Origin: Mesorhizobium mediterraneum
GTDB taxonomy: Bacteria; Pseudomonadota; Alphaproteobacteria; Rhizobiales; Rhizobiaceae
Reading direction: 5' to 3'
Length of the DNA stretch: 64,000 nucleotides
Assembly (NCBI RefSeq): GCF_002284565.1
Contig: NZ_NPKI01000011.1
Location: 372,001-436,000, forward strand
Shown here: positions 25,283-34,870 of the stretch, one piece after another
Position numbering within the stretch: the stretch's first letter is position 1
Layout of the letters: each line of letters opens with the position of its first letter
Position numbers and translations under genes: made by a program
Notes under the pieces: generated by a model
The model's database searches: none
What the model was told of the DNA's origin: nothing
What the model saw: the letters and a program-made list of their open reading frames with translations, nothing else

Positions 25283-27031
25283 TCACGCTTCCACCCTCGC
25301 TCTGTGATCCGGCCCGAACTCATCCCACCTCGCCGGCTCCGGTTCAAATCCCAGCGGCCGCACAAGCGAGGGGACCTGGCGCGTGTCCAGTTCGAAATGC
25401 TCGCGCCGCCGGTCGATGGTGGGAACCGCCGCAATGAGCTTCTTCGTGTAGGAATGCTTCGGCTCCGACAACACCGATGTGGCGTCGCCGATCTCGACGA
25501 TCTGGCCGGCATAGATGACCGCGATGCGGTGGGCGATCCGCTCGACGACAGCCATGTCATGCGAAATGAACAGATAGGCCAGCCCGAACTCGCGCTGCAG
25601 TTCGACCAACAGCTCCAGAACCCTGGCCTGCACCGAGACATCGAGCGCGGAGACCGCTTCGTCCAGGACGACGACGGAAGGGTTGAGCATCAGCGCGCGG
25701 GCGATGCACAGTCTTTGCCGCTGGCCGCCCGAGAATTCGTGCGGGTATCGTTCAAGACTACTTTCCGGCAGGCCGACGCGTTTCAGCAGCGCGGCCATTT
25801 TCGTCCGCGTCTGCGCGTTCACACGGCCGCCGGTGGCGATCACCGGTTCCGCCAGAATGCTGGCGATGCTGAGCCTGGGATTGAGCGAAGCGTAGGGGTT
25901 CTGGAACACCATCTGCACTGGCAGGGCGCTCTGCTCGGCGGCAGCCTTCCGCGCGCCGGCCGAGAATGTGCCGCGCGTCGACCGCACAAGCCCCAGGATC
26001 GCGCGCGCGGTGGTGGATTTGCCGGAGCCGCTCTCGCCGACGATGGCCAGTGTCTCGCCGGGCATCAGGTCGAAATCGACGCCGTCGACCGCATGCACGG
26101 CGCCGCTGGCGCGGCCGAAGAAACCTGATTTGACCGGAAACCGCACCACCAGGCCGTCGACCTTCAGCGCCGGCTCGGTGCCTTTGTCCTGTTCGCGTCG
26201 CCCGTCCGAGCGCGTCGCGCGACCGCTGGCGAAATGCGGCACGGCGTGCAGCAGATGCTGCGTGTAGGGGTGCTGCGGATGGTCGAGTATCTGGTTCAAC
26301 TCGCCCTGCTCGACGGCCTCGCCGCCCTGCATCACCATGATCTTGTCGGCGATGCCGGCGACCAGGCCGATGTCGTGCGTGATGAAGATCATCGACATGC
26401 CGGTTTCCCGCTTGAGCTCGGCGAGCAGCGCCATGATCTGCGCCTGCACCGTCACGTCAAGCGCCGTCGTCGGCTCGTCAGCTATGAGCAGGCGCGGATT
26501 GCAGGCGAGCGCCATGGCGATCATCACGCGCTGCAGCATCCCGCCCGACAGCTGGTTCGGTGTGTATTCCAGCCGCCGCGCCGCATCCGGAATGCGCACG
26601 CGATCGAGCGCATCCTTCGCTGCAGCCGTAGCCTGCCGGCCGGTCAGGCCGCGATGCAGGCGAAACGATTCCTCGATCTGCGTGCCGATGGTCAGCACCG
26701 GATTGAGCGAGGTCATCGGCTCCTGGAAAATCATGCCGATCTCGGCGCCGCGGATCTTTGTCAGTTGCGGCTCGGTCGCCGTCAACAGGTCGAAGACGCT
26801 GTTGTCGGCCCGTCTCAGCTTGATCGAGCCGCCGGTGATGCGGCCGCCGCCATAGTCGACGAGGCGGTTGATCGACAGCGCGGTGACCGACTTGCCCGAG
26901 CCACTTTCGCCGACGATTGCCAGTGTCTCGCCTTCGGCGAGGTCGAAACCGACGCCGCGAACGACCTCATTGGCTTCAGGGTTGCGGCCGAAGCCGACGC
27001 GCAGGTCGGTGATGGACAGAAGCGGCATCAC
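25283..27031 (-). CDS. Dipeptide/oligopeptide-type ABC transporter, fused double ATPase (DppD-DppF)
   Basis: 582 residues with two complete ATPase domains. Domain 1 has GESGSGKSVTALS, signature LSGGMLQRVMIAMAL and Walker B LLIADEPTTALD. Domain 2 has GESGSGKSTTARAILG, signature FSGGQRQRLCIARALML and VVVLDEAVSALDVS (Ala for the usual Pro). Fusion of DppD and DppF into one chain is common in rhizobia. It powers the importer encoded by the next two upstream genes. Its 3' end lies close to copy 2 of the palindromic element. Confidence 0.92.
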   Translation of the reverse strand: MMPLLSITDLRVGFGRNPEANEVVRGVGFDLAEGETLAIVGESGSGKSVTALSINRLVDYGGGRITGGSIKLRRADNSVFDLLTATEPQLTKIRGAEIGMIFQEPMTSLNPVLTIGTQIEESFRLHRGLTGRQATAAAKDALDRVRIPDAARRLEYTPNQLSGGMLQRVMIAMALACNPRLLIADEPTTALDVTVQAQIMALLAELKRETGMSMIFITHDIGLVAGIADKIMVMQGGEAVEQGELNQILDHPQHPYTQHLLHAVPHFASGRATRSDGRREQDKGTEPALKVDGLVVRFPVKSGFFGRASGAVHAVDGVDFDLMPGETLAIVGESGSGKSTTARAILGLVRSTRGTFSAGARKAAAEQSALPVQMVFQNPYASLNPRLSIASILAEPVIATGGRVNAQTRTKMAALLKRVGLPESSLERYPHEFSGGQRQRLCIARALMLNPSVVVLDEAVSALDVSVQARVLELLVELQREFGLAYLFISHDMAVVERIAHRIAVIYAGQIVEIGDATSVLSEPKHSYTKKLIAAVPTIDRRREHFELDTRQVPSLVRPLGFEPEPARWDEFGPDHRARVEA

Positions 27032-27867
27032 GCGATCGACCTCCGCATCTTCGGATCGAGAATATCGCGCAAGGCATCGCCAAGCAGGTTGAAGCCCAGG
27101 ATGCTGACCATGATGGCGAGACCCGGGAAGATCATCAGCCAGGGAGCTGTTTCCATGAGGTTGCGGCTGTCGCTCAGCATCAGTCCGAGCGACGCGGCGG
27201 GCGGCTGTGTGCCAAGGCCGAGGAAGCTCAAGCCGGCCTCCGTCAACAATGCCCAGGCCAGCGCCAGGGTAACCTGGACGGTCAACGGCGCCACGAGGTT
27301 GAGCAGCAGATGCCGGGTCAGGATGTAGCTTGAGCTGGAGCCGAAGGTGCGCGCGGCGTCGACGAATTCACGCGCCTTGAGCGACAGGGCAGGGCCGCGC
27401 ACGACGCGCGTGAAGATCGGCGTGTAGACGATGGCGATGGCAACGATGCTGGTCCATGTTCCCGGCCCCGCAACCGTGACGATCAGCAACGCCAGAAGGA
27501 TCGCCGGGAACGCCAGCAGCACGTCCATGACGCGCATGAGCAGGCCGTCCCAGCGGCGTCCGAACCACGCTGCCGCCAGCCCGAGAACGGTGCCGGCGAG
27601 CGTTGCGAAAGCGACCGAGAAGAACGCCACCGTGAAGGATTGGCCGATCCCGGTCATTAGCCGGCTTGCCACATCGCGGCCGAACAGGTCCGTGCCCATC
27701 CAGTAGGCGCTGTCGGGCGCATGCAGCCGGTCGACGCGATACTGCATCAGCGGATTGTGCGGCGTCAGTCCCAGCATTCCGAGGATCGCAAGCAGCAGAT
27801 AGAGCGCGACGATCGCGCCGCCGATCCGGCCGCTGGTATGCGCGAAGATGGCGCGCAGAATACGCAT
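27028..27867 (-). CDS. ABC transporter permease, DppC type
   Basis: 279 residues with an N-terminal span (GGAIVALYLLLAILGMLGL), the conserved segment YWMGTDLFGRDVASRLMTGI and the EAA-like loop VDAARTFGSSSSYILTRHLLLNL. ATGA overlaps join it to the genes on both sides. Confidence 0.92.
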   Translation of the reverse strand: MRILRAIFAHTSGRIGGAIVALYLLLAILGMLGLTPHNPLMQYRVDRLHAPDSAYWMGTDLFGRDVASRLMTGIGQSFTVAFFSVAFATLAGTVLGLAAAWFGRRWDGLLMRVMDVLLAFPAILLALLIVTVAGPGTWTSIVAIAIVYTPIFTRVVRGPALSLKAREFVDAARTFGSSSSYILTRHLLLNLVAPLTVQVTLALAWALLTEAGLSFLGLGTQPPAASLGLMLSDSRNLMETAPWLMIFPGLAIMVSILGFNLLGDALRDILDPKMRRSIA

Positions 27868-28826
27868 CAGCGCTCCCCCAGCCGGATGCGCGGATCGAGC
27901 GCGACATAGGCGAGGTCGACCAGGAGATTGACGATCATGAAATTGAAAGCGATGAACAGGACGCTTCCCTGCACCAGCGCATAGTCGCGCTGCAGGATCG
28001 CATCCAGGATCATGCGTCCGAGACCCGGCAGCGCATAGATCTGCTCAACGATGACGGCGCCGCCCAGGAGGTAGCCGAACTCGATGCCGCTCAGCGTGAC
28101 GACTGGGATCAGCGCATTCGGCAGGGCGTGGCGCCAGATGACGGTTCGGTTGGAGGCGCCCTTGCTGCGGGCCGTCCTGACATAGTCGTCGCTCAGCACG
28201 TCGAGCATGGCCGAACGCGATATGCGGGTTACCGAGGCCGCGAAGGCAAATCCTAGCGTGACCGCGGGCAGCAGCAGCTGGCTCAGATTGCGCAGCGGAT
28301 CCTGCCACAGTGGCGAAAACGCGCCCATCGTCGGCAGCACGCCAAAACCGGCGGACAGCGTGTAGATGATCAGCAGGGCAAGAACGAAATTCGGCGTCGA
28401 CTGACCGATCATAGCGACCACGCGCACGCCGAGATCCGACAGCTTCTCATTGTGGGTGGCGGCGAAAACCCCCGCCGGCATGCCGACCGCAAGCGCGATG
28501 ATCATCGCCAGCAGCGCAAGCTCGAGCGTGAGCGGGAAGCGCTCGAGGATAACGTCGAGGACCGGCTTGCCATAGGTGACCGAGATGCCCAGATTGCCGT
28601 GCAAGAGACCGAGCACCCAGCGCCAGTACTGGATGAACCAGGGCTGGTCGATGCCGAAATAGGCTGCAAGCGCATCACGCTGCGCGGGCGTAAGGAGGCC
28701 GGCTTCGGTCCCCAGCATCGCCGTGATCGAGTCGCCCGGAACCATCCGGATCGCCACGAAAACGAGAACGGACACGCCAATCAGGACGAGAGGAAACGTC
28801 GCCAGCCGTCGCATCAGATAGTTCAC
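27867..28826 (-). CDS. ABC transporter permease, DppB type
   Basis: 319 residues starting MNYLMRRLATFPLVLIGVSV, the standard DppB N terminus, with VRTARSKGASNRTVIWRHALPNALIP as the coupling loop. It forms the channel with the DppC-type subunit. The binding-protein gene ends 43 nt upstream. Confidence 0.92.
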   Translation of the reverse strand: MNYLMRRLATFPLVLIGVSVLVFVAIRMVPGDSITAMLGTEAGLLTPAQRDALAAYFGIDQPWFIQYWRWVLGLLHGNLGISVTYGKPVLDVILERFPLTLELALLAMIIALAVGMPAGVFAATHNEKLSDLGVRVVAMIGQSTPNFVLALLIIYTLSAGFGVLPTMGAFSPLWQDPLRNLSQLLLPAVTLGFAFAASVTRISRSAMLDVLSDDYVRTARSKGASNRTVIWRHALPNALIPVVTLSGIEFGYLLGGAVIVEQIYALPGLGRMILDAILQRDYALVQGSVLFIAFNFMIVNLLVDLAYVALDPRIRLGER

Positions 28827-28869
28827 GCGAAGAATACCTCTCGGGCGATAGGTCCGAAGCCGGAGTTGG

Positions 28870-30408
28870 TTACTGCTGGAGCGTTACCTTGGCGAGGCTG
28901 AACAGCGATCCGGTCGGCACCGGCACGAACCCTCCGACATTCTTCTGCTGGGCCGTATAGCTGTACGAGGTGTAGAGCCAGATCCAGGGCGACATCTCGG
29001 TGATATGTTTCTCGAAATCGCCAAAGATCACCTTGCGTGCCGCCGGGTCGGTCTCGGTGCGGCCTTTCTGCATCAGTCCGTCGAGCGTGTCGTCGATATA
29101 GTTCGCCACCTTCTGCAAGTTTCCGGCCTTGGTCCAGTAGCGATTGTACATCGTGTAGGGATCGGCCCTGCCGCCGTTCAAGGCGATGGCCATGTCGAAG
29201 TCGCCCTTCAGCCAGGCATCGACATAGACATTGAGCTCCATCATCTTGATGTCGAGCTTGACGCCGATTTCGGCGAGCTGCGACTGGATGACCTGGGCTT
29301 CGGCCGCCGCCGTCGGCGGCTCGCCGGTGGCGCCGATCACGCTCGCCGAAAAGCCGTCGGCATAGCCGGTCTCGGCCATCAGCTTCTTGGCCTTCTCGAC
29401 GTCGCGCGTGTAGCAGAACAATTGGTTCGGATCGGTCGCCAGAGCAGGGATCGTCAGCGGGCCGGTGACCTTGCCTTCGCCAAGCGAGGCGGTGTCCAGC
29501 ACCTCCTGCCGGTCGATGGCGCAAGAGATGGCTTGACGCACCTTGAGCTCGGTCATCGGCTTGCGTGACGGATTGAGCTGCAGCACGTGATAGGCAAGAA
29601 CCGGCACGCGGTTCAATTGCAGGCTGGCTTCCTTTGGAACCAGCGTGGCGACAAGCGGGTCGTTGAGCAGCGCGAAATCGACCTGCTTGGTGCGCAGCGC
29701 CGCCAGGATCGCCGTCTCGTCCGGAAGCACCGAGATGTCGATGCCGTCGACGCCGGTCGCGCCACCGGCCCAGTCTTTGTTGGCGACAAGCACTTCCTTG
29801 GAATTCGGATCCCATTTCTCGAGCTTGAACGGACCCGAGCCGATCGTCGTCGTGCCGATCGAGCCGGCGGCGATTTCGCTGGCAGGGACAATGGCTGCGT
29901 TGATGTCGCTCATCGCCGTCAGAATCGGAACATCCGGCTGCGACAGGTGAAACACGACGGTGGCCGAATCTGGCGTATCGATGCTGGCGATCGAAAGGAA
30001 GTTGGCGCGGGCGGCTGCACTTGTCTTCTCGTCGAGTATCCGTTCGAACGATGCCTTTACATCGGCCGACGTCACCGCCGCGCCGTTCTGGAATTTTGCT
30101 TTCGGATTGAGCTTGAAGGTCAGCTCCTTGCCGTCCGCCGAGAACTGCCAGGAATCGGCGATGGCCGGGGTGATCTGCAAATTTGCGTCGAGCCGTACCA
30201 GCGGTTCGTAGATCAGCTCCAGCAGCCGCAGTGACGAAAAGGCTGTCTGCTTGTGCGGATCAAGCCCGGTGGCGTCCTGTGACCAGGCCATCCGCAACGT
30301 CGCCGCATTCGCCTGCGCCGGGACTGCCGCAATGCCGAGCATCGCCGCCAAGGCAATGCCAGGTAGCGTCATGCCGGAAAGCAGTTTCTTCGTAAGGTGC
30401 TGTACCAT
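28870..30408 (-). CDS. ABC transporter substrate-binding protein, DppA/OppA family
   Basis: 512 residues. A Sec signal (LPGIALAAMLGIAAVPAQANA) precedes the family-5 binding domain: TLRMAWSQDATGLDPHKQT, IYEPLVRLDANLQITPAIAD and later VRQAISCAIDRQEVLD. ATG 30408 opens the signal peptide. Given murQ just upstream in the transcript and anmK downstream, the ligand is probably a muropeptide or MurNAc-peptide rather than a plain dipeptide (inference). Confidence 0.9.
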   Translation of the reverse strand: MVQHLTKKLLSGMTLPGIALAAMLGIAAVPAQANAATLRMAWSQDATGLDPHKQTAFSSLRLLELIYEPLVRLDANLQITPAIADSWQFSADGKELTFKLNPKAKFQNGAAVTSADVKASFERILDEKTSAAARANFLSIASIDTPDSATVVFHLSQPDVPILTAMSDINAAIVPASEIAAGSIGTTTIGSGPFKLEKWDPNSKEVLVANKDWAGGATGVDGIDISVLPDETAILAALRTKQVDFALLNDPLVATLVPKEASLQLNRVPVLAYHVLQLNPSRKPMTELKVRQAISCAIDRQEVLDTASLGEGKVTGPLTIPALATDPNQLFCYTRDVEKAKKLMAETGYADGFSASVIGATGEPPTAAAEAQVIQSQLAEIGVKLDIKMMELNVYVDAWLKGDFDMAIALNGGRADPYTMYNRYWTKAGNLQKVANYIDDTLDGLMQKGRTETDPAARKVIFGDFEKHITEMSPWIWLYTSYSYTAQQKNVGGFVPVPTGSLFSLAKVTLQQ

Positions 30409-30478
30409 CGTCGTCTCCCATTCTGATCGAACTCGATGCCTTGCAGTTCCGCGGACCGCTTCAAAGAGACACGCGTCC

Positions 30479-30521
30479 CCAGAATGTCGGCCCAGAATGT
30501 CGGCCCAGTCTGTCGGCCCAG
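30479..30521. repeat. Tandem 13-bp repeat between murQ and the binding-protein gene
   Basis: Units CCAGAATGTCGGC, CCAGAATGTCGGC and CCAGTCTGTCGGC follow head to tail, with a partial fourth (CCAGTA). It lies in the 126-bp gap ahead of the binding-protein start. Role unknown; it may be replication slippage. Confidence 0.75.
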
Positions 30522-30534
30522 TATCCATGCGGCT

Positions 30535-31458
30535 TCACACCGTCTTTTCGCCTATCGCCTTTCGCAGGAACCCTCCGGCAGCGCCAAGCGCCTCGCGCGC
30601 CTCTTCGACGCCCATGCCGGTGATCGTCACCAGTATCGCCAGCTTGACGTCATTGTCGGTCTGGTCGAGTGCTTGTCGTGCCTGTTGCGCCGCGCAACCG
30701 GTCGTCTGCATGACGATCCGGACGGCCCTGGCGACGAGCTTCTTGTTGCTGGGGTTAAGGTCCACCATCAGGTTCTGATAGCTCTTGCCGATGCGGATCA
30801 TGCTGGCGGTCGTCAGCATGTTGAGGACGAGCTTTTGCGCCGTTCCCGACTTCAGCCGGGTCGAGCCGCTGAGAACCTCGGGGCCGACAAGCGGAGAGAT
30901 GGCGATGTCGGCAAGGCCGGCGATGATCGACCTGGGATTGCAGGACAGCGCCACGGTCGTCGCGCCCACCTGCCTTGCATACGTTAAGCCGCCGATGACA
31001 TAGGGCGTTCGCCCGCTGACCGCGATGCCGACCACCACATCGTCGGCGGTGAGATTGATCTCCTGCAGAGCCTTCATGCCCTGTTTTGGATCATCCTCCG
31101 CGCCCTCGGCGGACCGCACCAGCGCGTCAGCGCCGCCTGCGATCAGGCCCACCACCATGCTCTCGGGCACGCCGAAGGTCGGCGGACACTCCGAAGCGTC
31201 GAGGACCCCCAGCCGGCCGCTCGTGCCGGCACCCATATAGACAAGCTGCGCACCTTTCTGGAACGCACCCACGATCCGGTCTACGGCGGCGGCGATTTCC
31301 GGGATGACCTTTTCGACGGCGGCCGGCACGCCTCTGTCCTCATCATTGATCTTGCGCAGGATATCGATGGTCGGCAGTAGGTCGATATCCATCGTCTTCG
31401 GGTTCCGATCCTCGGAAACCAACCGCTCCAGCTCCGACATCAACCCTTGTTCGCTCAT
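30535..31458 (-). CDS. murQ: N-acetylmuramic acid 6-phosphate etherase
   Basis: 307 residues. It cleaves the lactyl ether of MurNAc-6-phosphate to give GlcNAc-6-phosphate and D-lactate. The SIS-domain signature [20 protein letters not shown] (near 70-89, with the catalytic Glu) and [11 protein letters not shown] are present, plus the C-terminal helical [15 protein letters not shown] region. ATG 31458 opens the family N terminus. The palindrome GGAATATAATATTCC lies 160 bp upstream, matching a site ahead of the RpiR gene. Confidence 0.93.
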   Translation of the reverse strand: MSEQGLMSELERLVSEDRNPKTMDIDLLPTIDILRKINDEDRGVPAAVEKVIPEIAAAVDRIVGAFQKGAQLVYMGAGTSGRLGVLDASECPPTFGVPESMVVGLIAGGADALVRSAEGAEDDPKQGMKALQEINLTADDVVVGIAVSGRTPYVIGGLTYARQVGATTVALSCNPRSIIAGLADIAISPLVGPEVLSGSTRLKSGTAQKLVLNMLTTASMIRIGKSYQNLMVDLNPSNKKLVARAVRIVMQTTGCAAQQARQALDQTDNDVKLAILVTITGMGVEEAREALGAAGGFLRKAIGEKTV

Positions 31459-31615
31459 CCGCTTGCTTTCAAAGTTCTTGCCGCCAGCAAGTACTAATGT
31501 GATGCCGCGCCAAGCGTCGACCAGTGCCAGTGGTTGGCATTGGCTTCGTGTCGGCTGTCCCGGTTTCTGCTTTGTTAACTTTCTAAAATTGATTATTCGC
31601 AGTGTCAACGGACAG

Positions 31616-31632
31616 TGGAATATAATATTCCA
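31616..31632. promoter_or_regulatory. Candidate RpiR/MurR-like operator upstream of murQ
   Basis: Perfect 17-bp palindrome TGGAATATAATATTCCA. Its core GGAATA-N3-TATTCC recurs at 33920-33934 ahead of the RpiR-family gene. It lies between the end of the amino-sugar kinase gene and murQ. Confidence 0.65.
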
Positions 31633-31649
31633 TTCCTTGTGTTGGGACG

Positions 31650-32540
31650 CTATCGGCCGCCAAGAGACTTTTTGGCCAGGATGATGGCCCCTGAAACCGC
31701 GTCGCCATCGGCGGGTTTCAGACGCCGGCGGACGTCGGGAGAAAGCCACGGCTCGAGCGGGCTGGACAACCCTCCCAGCAACGTCAACCGTGGCGCGCCT
31801 TTTTCGAAAAGCACCCGCACGAAAGTATCGACTTGCTCGGCCGCACCTTGCACGATGCGTCGTCCGACCGGATCTCCCTGGTCGGCGTGGCGGATCACCA
31901 TGGGTGCGAAGGCCGCATAGTCGGTCGCTGTGGCGCGGTCCATCCAGGCGACCGCCTCGATCGGGTCGTCCTTGAAACGCTGCATGACCTCCGTCAGCAG
32001 CGCCGTGCGCTCGTGCCGGCCATCGTGGGCGCGCAAGGCGAGCTGCACGGCCTTCAGCCCAAGGTCGGCGCCGCTTCCCTCGTCGGAGATCGGAAAGCCG
32101 TAGCCACCGACGCGCAGGTCGCGCCCGTCGACAAAACCGATGCCGATGGAGCCGGTGCCGGCAATGACAATGGCGCCGTCCTGGCCCGAATGCGCACCAA
32201 GGCAGGCGCCGACGCCGTCGCTGACGAAGTCGATGCTGGCAAAGGGATGTGCAATCGCCCGAAACGCCTCCAGCGCACCCTTGCGCCCGATGCCGGCGAG
32301 GCCAATTCCTGCCCGGATCCGGGCGATCTCCGCCGGCCCGAAACCCGCCTCCTCGATCGCCGCGTCAAACGCTTTGGCAACGGAGGCCCAGGCCGCGCCG
32401 ATGCCGAGCCGCGTCGTTGCCGGGCCCGACAAGCCTTGCCCCAGCACCGTTCCCGCTTCGTCTTCGATGCGGGCGCGGCAGCCGGTTCCGCCGCCGTCGA
32501 CGCCCAGGAAATAATGCGCAGACGCCGCGGCGACACTCAT
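31650..32540 (-). CDS. BadF/NagK-type N-acetylglucosamine (amino sugar) kinase
   Basis: 296 residues of the ASKHA fold. The phosphate-1 motif [17 protein letters not shown] (about 10-26) and phosphate-2 region [16 protein letters not shown] are visible, then [18 protein letters not shown], which is typical of BadF-type GlcNAc kinases. It likely phosphorylates GlcNAc, or MurNAc, released from cell-wall fragments. ATG 32540 overlaps the MurA-paralogue stop (ATGA), so the two are co-translated. Confidence 0.88.
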   Translation of the reverse strand: MSVAAASAHYFLGVDGGGTGCRARIEDEAGTVLGQGLSGPATTRLGIGAAWASVAKAFDAAIEEAGFGPAEIARIRAGIGLAGIGRKGALEAFRAIAHPFASIDFVSDGVGACLGAHSGQDGAIVIAGTGSIGIGFVDGRDLRVGGYGFPISDEGSGADLGLKAVQLALRAHDGRHERTALLTEVMQRFKDDPIEAVAWMDRATATDYAAFAPMVIRHADQGDPVGRRIVQGAAEQVDTFVRVLFEKGAPRLTLLGGLSSPLEPWLSPDVRRRLKPADGDAVSGAIILAKKSLGGR

Positions 32541-33793
32541 CCACTTATCCGCTCGATCTGGGCGCCGCACAGGCGGAGCTTGCGGTCCAGCTGCTCATAG
32601 CCGCGGTCGAGGTGATAGACCCGGTTGATGACTGTCTCGCCTTCGCAAACCAGCGCCGCCAGCACCAGCGAGACGGAGGCGCGCAGATCGGTGGCCATCA
32701 CCTGCGCGCCCCTCAGCTTCTCGCCTTCGCGCACCAGCGCCATGGTCCCTTGCAGCTTAATATTGGCGCCGAGCCGCATCAGCTCGGGAACATGCATGAA
32801 GCGGTTCTCGAAGATCGTCTCGCGCAACAGCGCCGCGCCGTCGGCACAGCACATCAACGCCATGAACTGGGCTTGGAGATCGGTCGGAAAGCCAGGATAG
32901 GGTTCCGTCGTAACGTCGACCGCTCTGAGGGAGCCGTCCCTCGATACGATCAGTCCACGGTCGCCGGGCCAGACCTTCACACCAGTGGCCTCGAGCAGCT
33001 GCACCACCGATGCCATGTGCTCGAGCCGCGCATGGGTCAGCTCGAGCTGGCCGCCGGTGATGGCCGCGGCAATCGCGTAGGTGCCGGCCTCGATCCGGTC
33101 CGGGATGATGTCGTGCGTGGCAGCACGCCAGTTGCTGCTGCCCTCGATCAGGATGCGGTGCGTGCCGGCGCCTTCGATCCGGGCGCCCATGGCGTTCAGG
33201 CAGGCGGCGAGATCCGCCACCTCCGGTTCGCGCGCCGCATTGAGAATTTCGGTCTCGCCCTTCGCCGCGGTCGCGGCCATCATCGCGGTTTCCGTCGCTC
33301 CGACCGACGGCGAGCTCAGAACAATGCGTGCGCCTCTCAATCCGCCCGGCGCCGACGCAACGATCAGTCCGTTCTCGATGGCAATGTCGGCGCCAAGGGC
33401 GGCGAGCGCCGCGACATGCATGTCGATCGGCCGTGCGCCGATCGCGCATCCGCCGGGCAGCGAAACCCTGGCATGGCCGAAGCGGGCAAGCAGCGGGCCG
33501 AGAACAAGCACCGTCGCGCGCATGCGCCTCACCGTGTCGTAAGATGTCTCCTTCGAGAGGGCACCACTTGTATCGATGGTGGCGGCATGGGCTGATCTGG
33601 TGATCTCGGCGCCGTGCAGTCTCACCACGCCAAGCATATTTTCCACATCGGTCACATCAGGCAGGTTCGTCAGCTCCAGCGGATAGGGGCTGAGCAGCGC
33701 TGCCGCTATCTGTGGCAGAGCCGCGTTCTTCGCGCCGGAGATGGTCACCGCGCCTAGCAGCCGCTGTCCGCCGACGATCCGCAATTTGTCCAT
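32537..33793 (-). CDS. UDP-N-acetylglucosamine 1-carboxyvinyltransferase paralogue (MurA-like)
   Basis: 418 residues, full MurA length. Key residues are present: KN at 22-23 (SGAKNAALP), the mobile-loop Cys at 116 (PGGCAIGARPIDMH) and the YPGFPTDLQAQFMAL region with the catalytic Asp. It should transfer enolpyruvate from PEP to UDP-GlcNAc, or to a related nucleotide sugar. Cys predicts fosfomycin sensitivity. Its place as first gene of a recycling operon, beside an RpiR regulator, suggests it is an accessory copy in addition to a housekeeping murA elsewhere (inference). Confidence 0.9.
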   Translation of the reverse strand: MDKLRIVGGQRLLGAVTISGAKNAALPQIAAALLSPYPLELTNLPDVTDVENMLGVVRLHGAEITRSAHAATIDTSGALSKETSYDTVRRMRATVLVLGPLLARFGHARVSLPGGCAIGARPIDMHVAALAALGADIAIENGLIVASAPGGLRGARIVLSSPSVGATETAMMAATAAKGETEILNAAREPEVADLAACLNAMGARIEGAGTHRILIEGSSNWRAATHDIIPDRIEAGTYAIAAAITGGQLELTHARLEHMASVVQLLEATGVKVWPGDRGLIVSRDGSLRAVDVTTEPYPGFPTDLQAQFMALMCCADGAALLRETIFENRFMHVPELMRLGANIKLQGTMALVREGEKLRGAQVMATDLRASVSLVLAALVCEGETVINRVYHLDRGYEQLDRKLRLCGAQIERISG

Positions 33794-33919
33794 GGCTCTG
33801 GAACCTGACCTGATATGTGTACGAGCTTACGCGCTCGCAGGCGATCTTTCATGCCCGAATCTGGGCCGGTCGCATCGGCTCGAGAGTCGATGGATCATTC
33901 CTGGCTGTCAATCGTGGCC

Positions 33920-33934
33920 GGAATAATTTATTCC
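33920..33934. promoter_or_regulatory. Candidate RpiR/MurR-like operator in the murA-like/rpiR divergent region
   Basis: Perfect 15-bp palindrome GGAATAATTTATTCC, 40 bp before the RpiR start and 127 bp before the MurA-like start. It shares GGAATA-N3-TATTCC with the site at 31616, which predicts autoregulation and control of both recycling transcripts. Confidence 0.65.
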
Positions 33935-33973
33935 TTTGTTTGGCATTGCCTGCAACTGGCGACAAGGGAACGC

Positions 33974-34831
33974 ATGTCCGTCCTGAAGAAGATCGAGGCC
34001 AAGCTCGAAACCATGGCGCCCGGTGATCGCCAGATCGGGCGATTCATCATCGACCATCCGGACCAGATGCTGCGCCTGTCGACGGCGGCTCTCGCGGCCG
34101 AGATCGGCCGCAGCCAGTCGAGCGTCGTCAAGTTCAGCCAGAAGCTGGGTTATTCCAGCTATCAGGAACTCAAGCTCGCCGTCAGCGAGGCCAAGGCGCA
34201 GGAATGGCAAGTGCCGGCCGGAGTGATCCATGGTTCGATCGAGGTCGGCGACAGCTACCAGATCATCCTGAAGAAGCTGACCGGCAGCAAGCTTCTGTCG
34301 ATGCAGCAGACCGTCGCCGCCAACAGCGAGCGGATCATCTCCAGGGCGCTGGAAATGCTGGACCGTGCGCGTCGCATTCATCTGGTCGGCGTCGGCGCCT
34401 CCTCGCTGGTCGCGCGCGATTTCTCCTACAAGCTGATGAAGCTCGGCCGTAATGTGCTGCACGACAGCGACAGCCATGTGCAGATGGCCAATGTCTCGAC
34501 GCTCGGACCCGGCGACGTGCTGTTCGCGCTCTCCTATTCCGGTGCCAGCATCGAAACCTTGCGGATGGCCGAACTTGCCCGCAAGCGCGGCACGACGGTG
34601 ATCGCCGTCACCGGCCTGCATGACAATCCGTTGAGCCGCGTCGCCGACATCCGCCTCTACACCATCGCCGACGAAGAGCGTGCACGCTCCTCGTCCATCA
34701 CCGCACGCGATGCGCAGCTGACACTGACGGACTTGCTGTTCATCCTGCTCGTGCAAAAGCAGCCGGACGCCAATGAATATGTCCACAACAGCGAAGTGGC
34801 CGTCTCGGTGCTGAAGGCGGATCGATCATAG
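33974..34831 (+). CDS. RpiR/MurR family transcriptional regulator
   Basis: 285 residues. The N-terminal HTH_6 domain (about 1-77) includes LSTAALAAEIGRSQSSVVKF, and the SIS sugar-phosphate domain covers about 125-255 (IHLVGVGASSLVARDFSYKL). E. coli MurR of this family senses MurNAc-6-phosphate. Here the gene is divergent from the MurA-like/kinase operon. ATG 33974 has AAGGGA upstream; the longer frame to 33815 runs across the operator and is unlikely. Confidence 0.9.
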   Translation: MSVLKKIEAKLETMAPGDRQIGRFIIDHPDQMLRLSTAALAAEIGRSQSSVVKFSQKLGYSSYQELKLAVSEAKAQEWQVPAGVIHGSIEVGDSYQIILKKLTGSKLLSMQQTVAANSERIISRALEMLDRARRIHLVGVGASSLVARDFSYKLMKLGRNVLHDSDSHVQMANVSTLGPGDVLFALSYSGASIETLRMAELARKRGTTVIAVTGLHDNPLSRVADIRLYTIADEERARSSSITARDAQLTLTDLLFILLVQKQPDANEYVHNSEVAVSVLKADRS

Positions 34832-34870
34832 CGCTGCCGGTGTGTTGCAGATGACAAGCGCAGCATCATC

